This document shows positions 1 through 6,636 of a stretch of 11,961 nucleotides of DNA, one piece after another (positions within the stretch are counted from its first letter, which is position 1; each line of letters begins with the position of its first letter). Source of the DNA: Bradyrhizobium sp. (lineage in GTDB: Bacteria; Pseudomonadota; Alphaproteobacteria; Rhizobiales; Xanthobacteraceae); assembly GCA_028290305.1 (NCBI GenBank), contig JAQGKC010000321.1, positions 1-11,961 on the forward strand. The letters run 5' to 3'. A model generated the notes under the pieces. It saw only the letters and a program-made list of their open reading frames with translations, made no database searches and was not told where the DNA came from. The position numbers and the translations under genes are program-made.

Positions 1-231
1 GCGTTTTCCTCGGCGATGAAATATTACGGCACAGAGCTCAACAAGCGCCGCTACGAGATCCTGATGTCGGCGGGCGGCATCGACGCGCTGGAATGGGAAA
101 GCGAGCGCTCCAGAGGCGGCGCAAGGCCGCGGGCCTGGCTGCGCACCAAGGCCAACTCGATCGAAGGCGGCACCAGCGAGGTCATGCTCGGCATCGTCGC
201 GAAACGGATACTCGATCTGCCGGGGGCTTAA
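1..231 (+). CDS. Acyl-CoA dehydrogenase, C-terminal part (PimD-like large subunit), 5' end outside window
   Basis: Only the last 76 residues are visible; the frame is open to the left edge and ends at TAA 229-231. The tail contains the acyl-CoA dehydrogenase C-terminal signature IEGGTSEVMLGIVAKRILDL. The Glu of GTSE (codon 178-180) aligns with the catalytic base that removes the alpha proton of the acyl-CoA in short- and medium-chain family members; the surrounding loop also contacts FAD. The wording of the tail resembles large subunits annotated as pimeloyl-CoA dehydrogenase PimD in Rhodopseudomonas and Bradyrhizobium. It is followed after 138 bp by a second acyl-CoA dehydrogenase gene on the same strand, so the two probably form a heteromeric flavoenzyme of fatty, dicarboxylic or ring-derived acyl-CoA degradation. 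Family membership is clear; the substrate cannot be read from this fragment. Confidence 0.93.
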   Translation, partial: AFSSAMKYYGTELNKRRYEILMSAGGIDALEWESERSRGGARPRAWLRTKANSIEGGTSEVMLGIVAKRILDLPGA

Positions 232-243
232 GGCTCCCGCGCC

Positions 244-321
244 GTCATTCCGGGGCGCGCGAAGCGCGAACCCGGAATCTCGAGGTTCCGGGTTCGACGC
301 TTCGCGTCGCCCCGGAACGAC
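244..321. repeat. Long intergenic palindromic repeat (GTCATTCCGGGGC type)
   Basis: The outer arms GTCATTCCGGGGC (244-256) and GCCCCGGAACGAC (309-321) pair with one mismatch. The inner arms GAACCCGGAATCTC and GAGGTTCCGGGTTC pair with one mismatch, with CGAAGCG / CGCTTCG in between. Transcribed, the whole 78 bp would form one long GC-rich hairpin. It shares its ends with the element at 1515-1554. Such palindromes are common between genes in Bradyrhizobium and Rhodopseudomonas genomes (from memory, not searched). It lies between two genes of a probable operon. No T-run follows, so it is not an obvious terminator. Confidence 0.85.
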
Positions 322-369
322 AACTTCAAATTACTTCGTTCCAAACGTCTCTGACTCGGAAAACCACAC

Positions 370-1509
370 ATGGCCCTCGTCCTCACCGAAGAACAATCCA
401 TGCTGCGCGACAGCGCGCGCGGTCTCATCAGCGACAAGGCACCGGTGTCGCATCTGCGGCAGCTGCGCGATGCCAAGGACGCAAGCGGGTTTTCCCGTGA
501 ACTCTGGAAGACCTTCGCCGAGATGGGATTTTGCGGCCTGCTGGTGCCGGAGGAATTCGGCGGCTCGGGACTAGGCTCCGTCGAAGCCGGCGTGGTGATG
601 GAGGAAATCGGCCGAACGTTGATGCCGTCGCCATTTCTCTCAACCGCCGTGCTCGCAGCGTCCGTACTGGCGCGCGGCGGCAATGTCGCGCAGAAGACCG
701 AGCACCTGCCCAAAATCGTCGACGGTTCGCTGCTTGCCGCGCTTGCGATCGACGAAGGGGCAAAACATCGCCCCTTGCACACAACCATGCAGGCAGTGCG
801 GTCCGGCAATGGTTTTAGGCTGAACGGCGACAAGGCGTTTGTGGTCGACGGGCACACGGCTGGTCTCGTCATCGTCGCGGCCCGCAGTGCCGGCGCCGCC
901 GGCGAGCGCGACGGATTGACGCTGTTCCTGGTCGATCCCAGGACAAAGGGCGTCGAGACCGAACGCACCGCAATGGTAGACTCGCACAACGCGGCGCGAA
1001 TCAAATTCGATGATGTCGAGGTCAACGCCGATGGCGTGCTCGGCGAGGTCGATCACGGATTTGCGCTGCTCGAAGGCGTGCTCAATATCGGCCGCGGCGC
1101 GGTCGCCTCCGAAATGGTCGGTCTCTCCGAAGAGGTGTTCGGCCGCACCGTGAATTATCTCAAGGAACGCAAGCAATTTGGAAAGCTGATCGGCGAATTC
1201 CAGGCGCTGCAGCACCGGGCCGCCCAGCTCTATATCGACATCGAAATCACTCGCGCCGCGGTGCTGAAGGCGCTGCAGACGCTGGACGGCGATTTTGCCA
1301 ACGCCGGCGCGGCGGTCGCGGTCGCGAAGGCCCGCGCCGGAACGACCGCGACGCTGGCGGTCCAGGAAGGCGTGCAGATGCACGGCGGCATGGGCATGAC
1401 CGACCAGTTCGACATCGGCTTCTTCATGAAGCGTGCAAGGGTGTGCCAGGAACTGTTCGGCGATGCCAATTTCCACGCCGATCAACAGGCGCGGATGAAG
1501 AGCTATTGA
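370..1509 (+). CDS. Acyl-CoA dehydrogenase family protein, PimC-like small subunit lacking the usual catalytic Glu
   Basis: This is a 379-residue protein, normal length for the family (about 380). The N-terminal helical domain is at about 6-120, the beta domain at 122-225 (including ALAIDEG and AARIKFDDVEV) and the C-terminal helical domain at 228-379 with LKERKQFGKLIGEFQALQ (264-281) and QMHGGMGMTDQF (336-347). The enzyme family oxidises acyl-CoA to 2-enoyl-CoA with FAD in the cytoplasm. The loop that normally reads GTSE reads GDAN here (364-367), so Asn367 replaces the usual catalytic Glu. The alternative Glu position used by isovaleryl-CoA and long-chain enzymes falls on Gly241. The upstream neighbour keeps the Glu, which fits a two-subunit enzyme such as PimCD or the mycobacterial FadE heterotetramers. 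The residue alignment was done by eye. The start has only a weak upstream purine stretch (CGGAAAA). Substrate unknown. Confidence 0.93.
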   Translation: MALVLTEEQSMLRDSARGLISDKAPVSHLRQLRDAKDASGFSRELWKTFAEMGFCGLLVPEEFGGSGLGSVEAGVVMEEIGRTLMPSPFLSTAVLAASVLARGGNVAQKTEHLPKIVDGSLLAALAIDEGAKHRPLHTTMQAVRSGNGFRLNGDKAFVVDGHTAGLVIVAARSAGAAGERDGLTLFLVDPRTKGVETERTAMVDSHNAARIKFDDVEVNADGVLGEVDHGFALLEGVLNIGRGAVASEMVGLSEEVFGRTVNYLKERKQFGKLIGEFQALQHRAAQLYIDIEITRAAVLKALQTLDGDFANAGAAVAVAKARAGTTATLAVQEGVQMHGGMGMTDQFDIGFFMKRARVCQELFGDANFHADQQARMKSY

Positions 1510-1514
1510 TTGTC

Positions 1515-1554
1515 GTCATTCCGGATCTGGTCCTTCGGACCACCCCGGAATGAC
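1515..1554. terminator. Palindrome between convergent genes, possible bidirectional terminator
   Basis: GTCATTCCGG (1515-1524) and CCGGAATGAC (1545-1554) are perfect 10-bp inverted arms. Inside them TGGTCC / GGACCA (1528-1533 and 1537-1542) forms a second stem with a three-base loop. The element begins 5 bp after the stop of the + strand dehydrogenase and ends 11 bp before the stop of the - strand binding-protein gene. The position between convergent genes suits transcription termination in both directions, although neither side has a good T-run. It is a short member of the same palindrome family as 244-321. Confidence 0.7.
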
Positions 1555-1565
1555 GGCTAAAGCCG

Positions 1566-2603
1566 TCACCTTATCGGCGGCGCGTACTGGATGCCGCCAT
1601 TACTCCAGAGCTGGTTGAGGCCGCGCGGAATCTTGAGGTTTGATCCGGCCCCGACATTGCGCTCGTAGATTTCGCCGTAATTGCCGACATGGCGGATGAT
1701 GCGCGCCGCCCAGTCCTTGGTCAGGCCGAGATCCTCGCCATAGGTGCCTTCGGTGCCGACCAGCCGCATCACGTCGGGCTTCTTCGACTTCAGCGCCTCG
1801 TCGATGTTCTTCGAATTGACGCCGAGTTCCTCGGCGTTGAGCATCGCGTACAAGGTCCACTTCACCAGCATCATCCAATCGTCGTCGCGCTGCCGCACCA
1901 CCGGCGCCAGCGGCTCCTTGGAGATGACGTCGGCCAAAATGACGTGGTCGTCGGGCTTTGCGAGGTTCAGCAGCAGCGCATAGAGCTGGTAAACGTCGGC
2001 GGTGAAAGTGTCGCACTGGCCGGAATCATAGGCCTTGATGACATCCTCCAGCTTGGCGAATTTCTTCTCCTCGTACTTCATGTTGTTGGCGCGAAAGTAG
2101 TCGGCGAGGTTGAGTTGCGTGGTGGTTTCCGCTTGCACGCAGACCTTGCTGCCGTTCAGCTCCAGCGCGGAATCGATGTTGCGCGCTCGCGGCAGCATGA
2201 AGCCTTCGCCATCATAATAGGCGACCGCCGGAAAATAGAGATCGTAATTGGTCTCGCGCGCCATGCTCCAGGTCGAGTTGCGCGACAGGATATCGACCTT
2301 GCGGTTCTGCAGTTCCTTGAAGCGCTCGCTGGCCTCCAGCGGAACGAACTTCGCCTTGGTCGGATCGTCGAAGATGGCGGCCGCGACCGCGCGGCAGAAG
2401 TCGACGTCGAAGCCGGTCCAGTTGCCCTTGTCGTCGGGAATCGAGAAGCCGGGCAGCCCCTTGTTGACACCGCACAGCACCTCGCCGCGCCGTTGCGTGC
2501 GTTTCAGGGTCCGCGTGTCATATCGTTCATAGGTGATGGCGACGGCTGCGACGACGACGGCGACCGCCAGCCCGATCAGGAGCCCGCCTCGGAATGTCCG
2601 CAT
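1566..2603 (-). CDS. Amino-acid ABC transporter substrate-binding protein, AapJ-like
   Basis: The 345-residue protein belongs to the family 3 solute-binding proteins and resembles the general L-amino-acid binding protein AapJ (about 340 residues). Features seen are a hydrophobic N-terminus (7-24), the opening strand GEVLCGVNKGLPGFSIPDDKGNWTGFDVDFC-like region (about 40-70), KVDILSRNSTWSMARE (102-117), a conserved Cys pair (Cys155 and Cys197) of a likely disulfide, and the C-terminal LNQLWSNGGIQYAPPIR typical of AapJ. It should bind amino acids in the periplasm. ATG 2603 was chosen over an upstream in-frame start (2846) because it begins a signal-like sequence, has GAAAGAAG just upstream, and the longer form would run into the L,D-transpeptidase gene. 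No permease or ATPase gene is next to it, so it is an orphan here. The hydrophobic stretch lacks a clear cleavage site and may act as an anchor. Confidence 0.9.
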   Translation of the reverse strand: MRTFRGGLLIGLAVAVVVAAVAITYERYDTRTLKRTQRRGEVLCGVNKGLPGFSIPDDKGNWTGFDVDFCRAVAAAIFDDPTKAKFVPLEASERFKELQNRKVDILSRNSTWSMARETNYDLYFPAVAYYDGEGFMLPRARNIDSALELNGSKVCVQAETTTQLNLADYFRANNMKYEEKKFAKLEDVIKAYDSGQCDTFTADVYQLYALLLNLAKPDDHVILADVISKEPLAPVVRQRDDDWMMLVKWTLYAMLNAEELGVNSKNIDEALKSKKPDVMRLVGTEGTYGEDLGLTKDWAARIIRHVGNYGEIYERNVGAGSNLKIPRGLNQLWSNGGIQYAPPIR

Positions 2604-2661
2604 GTTATCTTCTTTCGCAATAATCGGAAAAATGGATCGGCGGTGAGGGCAGGTGCGGCGA

Positions 2662-3255
2662 TTACAAGGCCGGTTCCTGCCGTACGATGACCTTGGTGCC
2701 GACGGGAACGCGATCGTAGAGATCGGCGACGTCGGCATTGACCAATCGGAAGCAGCCGGACGAGACCTTGGTGCCGATCGTGTCCGGCCGGTTGGTGCCG
2801 TGGATGCGGTAGACCGTGGTGCCGAGATACATTGCGCGCGCGCCAAGCGGATTGCCCGGCCCGCCGGCCATGAAGCGCGGCAGATAGGGCTGGCGCGCGA
2901 TCATCTCCGGCGGCGGCGTCCAGTCCGGCCACTCCGCCTTGCGCGTGATGCTCAAAAGCCCCTGCCACTGGAAGCCGTCGCGGCCGACGCCGATGCCGTA
3001 GCGGATCGCCCGGCCGCCGGGCTGGATCAGATAGAGATGACGTTCCGCGGTCGAGATGATGATGGTGCCCGGCGCCTCGGTGGAGCGGTAGTACACGACC
3101 TGCTTGCGGTATTCCGGATCGAGCTCCACGGAATCATCGGGCAGCAATCCCGGCTGGTCGCCGACATCGGGCTGCTGGGCATAACCATGCGAGACCGACA
3201 GCATCAGGCCTATGGCCGCAACCATCATCCAGATCAGGTGCCGAAATCTTGTCAT
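2662..3255 (-). CDS. L,D-transpeptidase (YkuD domain), periplasmic
   Basis: The protein has 197 residues. A signal peptide covers about 1-26 (hydrophobic 8-20, likely cleavage after HGYA). The YkuD / ErfK domain covers about 62-194. The catalytic motif is visible as His152-Gly-Thr-Asn followed by Ser165-Ser-Gly-Cys168-Phe-Arg170, so the nucleophile Cys168 and the conserved His and Arg are intact. Such enzymes form 3-3 peptidoglycan cross-links, or in alphaproteobacteria attach outer-membrane proteins to peptidoglycan. The start at 3255 has GGGAG eight bases upstream. The stop lies 58 bp before the AapJ-like gene on the same strand, so the two may be co-transcribed; a functional link is not evident. 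It lies 167 bp downstream of the small DUF2474-like gene, and I saw no clear promoter or terminator in that gap. Whether it cross-links muropeptides or anchors proteins cannot be decided from sequence alone. Confidence 0.93.
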   Translation of the reverse strand: MTRFRHLIWMMVAAIGLMLSVSHGYAQQPDVGDQPGLLPDDSVELDPEYRKQVVYYRSTEAPGTIIISTAERHLYLIQPGGRAIRYGIGVGRDGFQWQGLLSITRKAEWPDWTPPPEMIARQPYLPRFMAGGPGNPLGARAMYLGTTVYRIHGTNRPDTIGTKVSSGCFRLVNADVADLYDRVPVGTKVIVRQEPAL

Positions 3256-3422
3256 TCAGGGGGACTCCCGGTCGCGCGGTGGTTGAAGCTGTCCGGCGCG
3301 CATCATCGTTTCGCAAGACCATTGGAACCATCAAATCCCAGGGACGGCGCAATGGCAAGCAAGCCGGATATGCCACTGGAATAGCTGCAATTTTGGCGAC
3401 GCCGGGCTGTGTCCCAAAAGCC

Positions 3423-3554
3423 TCACGTCGGCGCGAGCCACAGCCGTAAGCCGAAAGCGACGACGGCGACCGTGCCGACCCCGCCGAGCCAAAGCGCGGC
3501 AAACCACAACAGGCGCTGCTTGAGAGGCGGCGGGTGTTGCTCGTGAGGCGTCAA
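3423..3554 (-). CDS. Small single-span membrane protein of the bd oxidase operon, DUF2474-like
   Basis: The predicted peptide has 43 residues: a polar, proline-rich N-terminus (TPHEQHPPPLKQR) and one hydrophobic helix (LLWFAALWLGGVGTVAVVAFGLRLWL). This matches the pattern of DUF2474 proteins, which are encoded right after cyanide-insensitive-type cydAB genes; the match is by eye. I place the start at TTG 3554, which overlaps the cydB stop (CATTGA) and has GGGAG nine bases upstream. An ATG at 3605 in the same frame would give 60 residues but would overlap cydB by 55 bp and add a non-conserved leader. By analogy with CydX it may be an accessory subunit of the oxidase in the inner membrane, but that role is inference. 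It is easily missed because of its size and non-ATG start. Confidence 0.75.
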   Translation of the reverse strand: MTPHEQHPPPLKQRLLWFAALWLGGVGTVAVVAFGLRLWLAPT

Positions 3555-4564
3555 TGATAGCCGCTCCCGGCTCTGACCTTGCCGCGGAAGACCCAATAGG
3601 CCCATGCGGTGTAACCGAGAATCAGCGGGATCAGCACGGCGACGCCGACCAGCATGAAGAGCTGACTGTCCACAGGCGACGCTGCCTGCCAGATGGTGAT
3701 GCTCTGCGGCACGATATAGGGATACATGCTGATGCCGAGCCCGGCATAGGATAATGCGAACAGCGCGAGCGACAGAAAGAACGGCTGGTAATCCTTCTTG
3801 TTGGCGAGGCTCCGCAGCAACAGAATGCTGATACCGGCAACCGCGATCGGCACCGGCACCGTCAGGATGACGTTAGGCCAGGTGAACCAACGCTGCGCGT
3901 AGGCAACGTGCAGGAAAGGCGTGGCGACGCTGACCGCGCCGATCGCGGCCAGCATGGCGAACAGAAGCGACCAGCTCAAGACATAGGCTTTGTCGCGCAG
4001 TCCCCCCTCGGTCTTCATGACCAGCCAGGTGGCCCCCAACAGCGCATAGCCGACCGCCAGCGAGACGCCCGTCAGGACGCTGAAGGGCGTCAGCCAGTCC
4101 CACCAGCCGCCGGCATACTGCCGCCCCTCGACGTGTATGCCCTGCAGGATCGCGCCGAGCGCAATGCCCTGCGCCAGTGCCGCCAGCAGCGATCCGCCGG
4201 TGAATGCGACGTCCCAGCGATTGCGCTCGCCCTGCGTCGTGCGCCAGCGGAATTCGAAAGCGACGCCGCGAAAGATCAGGCCGATCAGCATCGCGACGAC
4301 AGGTGTGTACAACGCCGGCATCAGCACCGCATAGGCCAGCGGAAACGCCGCCATCAGGCCGCCGCCGCCGAGCACCAGCCAGGTTTCGTTGCCGTCCCAC
4401 ACCGGAGCCACGCTGTTCATGATCACGTCACGATCGGCTTTTTCGGGAAACAGCGGAAACAGGATGCCGAGGCCGAGATCGAATCCGTCCATCACCACAT
4501 AGACGAAGACCGCGAAGGCGATGATGAACGCCCAGATCGTGGCGATGTCGACGCTGCCGATCAT
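3551..4564 (-). CDS. cydB: Cytochrome bd-type quinol oxidase subunit II (CioB type)
   Basis: The 337-residue integral membrane protein has eight or nine predicted helices. Family signatures are present: VMDGFDLGLGILFP (24-37) near the N-terminus, then PVWDGNETWLVLGGGG (54-69) and RGVAFEFRWR (99-108). Subunit II supports subunit I in the bd oxidase that oxidises quinol and reduces oxygen to water at the inner membrane. The length, about 335, fits the cyanide-insensitive (CioB) group rather than the longer E. coli type. The start ATG 4564 overlaps the cydA stop as ATGA, and AAGGAG lies seven bases upstream, which indicates translational coupling. Much longer readings upstream in this frame are antisense-like shadows through cydA. 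The TGA stop overlaps the TTG start of the next small gene. Confidence 0.95.
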   Translation of the reverse strand: MIGSVDIATIWAFIIAFAVFVYVVMDGFDLGLGILFPLFPEKADRDVIMNSVAPVWDGNETWLVLGGGGLMAAFPLAYAVLMPALYTPVVAMLIGLIFRGVAFEFRWRTTQGERNRWDVAFTGGSLLAALAQGIALGAILQGIHVEGRQYAGGWWDWLTPFSVLTGVSLAVGYALLGATWLVMKTEGGLRDKAYVLSWSLLFAMLAAIGAVSVATPFLHVAYAQRWFTWPNVILTVPVPIAVAGISILLLRSLANKKDYQPFFLSLALFALSYAGLGISMYPYIVPQSITIWQAASPVDSQLFMLVGVAVLIPLILGYTAWAYWVFRGKVRAGSGYH

Positions 4565-5970
4565 CGGGCGGCTCCTTCCGCTGCCACGCCGACGGCGGGT
4601 GTAATCCCTGCGGCACGGGCCGGCATATCGCCGCTCGGTCCCTGTTCGCCATGATGCGGCGGCTGTGCCATCAGCCGGAACAGGTAGGTCAGGCCTGCCG
4701 CATAGACGATGAAATAGACGATGACGAAGGCGAGCAGCGATGAACCGACCGCTGGCGCCGCCAGCGGCGATGCTGAATCGGCAGTGCGGAGCAGGCCATA
4801 GACCGTAAAGGGCTGGCGGCCGACCTCGGTCGTAAACCAGCCGGCCAGCACCGCGGCAAAACCCGCAGGTCCCATCGCAAGCGCGAACCACTGTAATAGC
4901 CGGGATTGGTAGAGCGAGCCGCGCCAGCGTGCCCACAGGCTCAACAGGCCAAGCCCAAGCATCAGAAAGCCGAGTCCCACCATGATGCGGAACGACCAGA
5001 AAATGATGGGCACCGGCGGCCAGTTTTCGCGGGGCACGGTGTCGAGCCCCGCCAGCGGCGCATCGAGGGAGTGCTTCAAGACCAGCGACGACAGTTTCGG
5101 AATTTCGATCGCATACCTGACCTCGCCCGCGGCTTGATCGGGCAGGCCGAACAGGATCAGCGGCGCACCGTCCTTGTGGCTCTGGTAATGACCTTCCATC
5201 GCCATCACCTTGGCGGGTTGATGCGCGAGCGTATTGAGGCCGTGCTGGTCGCCGGCGAGAATCTGGATTGGCGCCACCAGCGTCGCCATCCACATCGCCA
5301 TCGAAAACATCACGCGCGGACCGGCGAGGTGCTGACCGCGCAGCAGGTGAAACGCGCCGACGGCGCCGACCACCAGCGCCGTCGTGAGATAGGCCGCCAG
5401 CACCATATGCACCAGGCGATAGGGAAACGATGGATTGAAAACGACCTTGAGCCAGTCGGCCGCGATGAATTGCCCGTCGGCGTTGATGGCGTAGCCGGTC
5501 GGCGTCTGCATCCAGGAATTGGCAGAGAGGATCCAGAAGGCAGAAATTAATGTGCCGGTTGCGACCATCAGGGTCGCGAGGAAGTGCAGTCTGTGACCGA
5601 CCCGTTCCAGGCCGAACAGCATCACGCCGAGAAAACCTGCTTCGAGGAAGAACGCGGTGAGCACCTCATAGGCCATCAGCGGCCCGATAACGGGGCCGGT
5701 CTTGTCTGAAAATGCCGACCAGTTGGTGCCGAATTGGTAGGACATCACGATGCCCGACACCACGCCCATGCCGAATCCGTCCGCGAAGATCTTCAGCCAA
5801 TATTTGAACAGGTTGATGAAGACCTCACGCCCGGTCCACAGCCAGAGCGCCTCAAGCACCGCGAGATAGCTTGCAAGTCCGATCGAGAAGGCCGGAAACA
5901 CGATGTGAAACGACATCGTGAATGCGAACTGCGCCCGGGCCAACACCACGGCATCCCAGCCCTCGAACAT
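4561..5970 (-). CDS. cydA: Cytochrome bd-type quinol oxidase subunit I (CioA, cyanide-insensitive type)
   Basis: The protein has 469 residues. It starts MFEGWDAVVLARAQFAFTMSFHIVFP-like, as usual for CioA. Likely haem ligands and conserved acids, aligned by eye with E. coli CydA, are His22 (haem near the periplasmic face), His188 and Met330 (haem b558), Glu102 and Glu110, and GWFTTEVGRQP (377-387). The quinol-binding loop begins GDQHGLNTLAHQPAKVMAMEGHY (240-262) and is short, which marks the cyanide-insensitive subgroup without the E. coli Q-loop insert. It oxidises quinol with high oxygen affinity and without proton pumping. In-frame ATGs also occur at 5979 and 6012; none has a strong ribosome site, and 5970 fits the family N-terminus best. 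It lies 82 bp after the thioredoxin-like gene. No cydDC genes are seen here. Confidence 0.95.
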   Translation of the reverse strand: MFEGWDAVVLARAQFAFTMSFHIVFPAFSIGLASYLAVLEALWLWTGREVFINLFKYWLKIFADGFGMGVVSGIVMSYQFGTNWSAFSDKTGPVIGPLMAYEVLTAFFLEAGFLGVMLFGLERVGHRLHFLATLMVATGTLISAFWILSANSWMQTPTGYAINADGQFIAADWLKVVFNPSFPYRLVHMVLAAYLTTALVVGAVGAFHLLRGQHLAGPRVMFSMAMWMATLVAPIQILAGDQHGLNTLAHQPAKVMAMEGHYQSHKDGAPLILFGLPDQAAGEVRYAIEIPKLSSLVLKHSLDAPLAGLDTVPRENWPPVPIIFWSFRIMVGLGFLMLGLGLLSLWARWRGSLYQSRLLQWFALAMGPAGFAAVLAGWFTTEVGRQPFTVYGLLRTADSASPLAAPAVGSSLLAFVIVYFIVYAAGLTYLFRLMAQPPHHGEQGPSGDMPARAAGITPAVGVAAEGAAR

Positions 5971-6052
5971 CGCTGCCATCCATCGTCGCCAATCCGACGC
6001 GGACCTTATCATGCTACGGATGACGATGGTACCGCCCAGTTCGCAGAACCGC

Positions 6053-6607
6053 TCAGCTGGAGGCGTTGAGCAGGCGGGCAATGGTGCGGTCGATTTGCTC
6101 GTACTGGCCTTCGCCGTCGTGCTGGAATACGATTTTTCCGCTCTGATCGACGATGTACTGCGCCGGCCAATATTGGTTGCCAAACGCATTCCAGGTCCGT
6201 GACTCGTTGTCCTGTGCGACGGGATAGGTGATGCCGTGACGTTTCAGCGCCGCCTGTACATTGGAGGCGGATCTCTCGAACGGAAATTCCGGCGTATGGA
6301 CACCGACGACGACAAGGCCGCGATCCCTGTATTTCGCATAGAGTTCGGTGACATGAGGCAGCGTGTTGACGCAGTTGACGCAGCCATAGGTCCAGAAATC
6401 CACCAACACCACCTTGCCGCGCAGGCTCGCCATATTGAGCGGGGCGGAATTGAACCAGTTGCTGATGCCGGTGAAATCAGGTGCCGCGGCGATCGCGAAC
6501 GGAGCCGTCTGGTCGCGGGCAGCCTCGCCGCTGATGCCGGGTACCGATGTGCCGATCAGGCAAAGGGCAACGACTGAGGCAGATGCGGTGAGCGATCGTA
6601 TCGTCAT
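6053..6607 (-). CDS. Periplasmic thioredoxin-like (TlpA / DipZ C-domain type) protein
   Basis: The protein has 184 residues. An N-terminal signal sequence (about 1-27) is followed by a thioredoxin/redoxin fold at about 42-182. The redox motif is WTYGCVNC with Cys76 and Cys79, followed by the cis-proline region WPAQYIVD (147-154). The active-site wording (VDFWTYGCVNCVNTLPHV) resembles the thioredoxin domain of DipZ proteins, where it is fused to a CcdA-like domain; here the two parts are separate neighbouring genes. It should be a periplasmic disulfide reductase that receives electrons from the membrane protein CcdA. ATG 6607 is preferred over ATG 6619 because GGAGA lies five bases in front of 6607. 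It starts 29 bp after the ccdA stop and ends 82 bp before cydA, so it is probably in the same transcript. The target protein is unknown. Confidence 0.9.
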   Translation of the reverse strand: MTIRSLTASASVVALCLIGTSVPGISGEAARDQTAPFAIAAAPDFTGISNWFNSAPLNMASLRGKVVLVDFWTYGCVNCVNTLPHVTELYAKYRDRGLVVVGVHTPEFPFERSASNVQAALKRHGITYPVAQDNESRTWNAFGNQYWPAQYIVDQSGKIVFQHDGEGQYEQIDRTIARLLNASS

Positions 6608-6636
6608 GGAAGTCTCCATCGTCAAACGCGGGTTGG

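Noticed and set aside
228..1025. Long open frame on the - strand opposite the second acyl-CoA dehydrogenase
   Set aside because: It is antisense to a clear family gene, has low-complexity Ser/Arg/Pro composition, and begins inside the palindromic repeat.
640..1485. 281-codon open frame on the - strand opposite the dehydrogenase
   Set aside because: It mirrors the codon bias of the real gene on the other strand and shows no recognisable domain.
1689..2690. 333-codon open frame on the + strand opposite the AapJ-like gene
   Set aside because: It is antisense to a strongly recognised binding protein; its composition is a GC-bias artefact.
2604..2846. 81-residue N-terminal extension of the AapJ-like protein
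   Set aside because: It would overlap the L,D-transpeptidase gene and hide the signal-like sequence; ATG 2603 has a good ribosome site.
3249..3449. 66-codon open frame on the + strand between the transpeptidase and the DUF2474-like gene
   Set aside because: It overlaps the ends of both - strand genes, has no ribosome site and no recognisable sequence.
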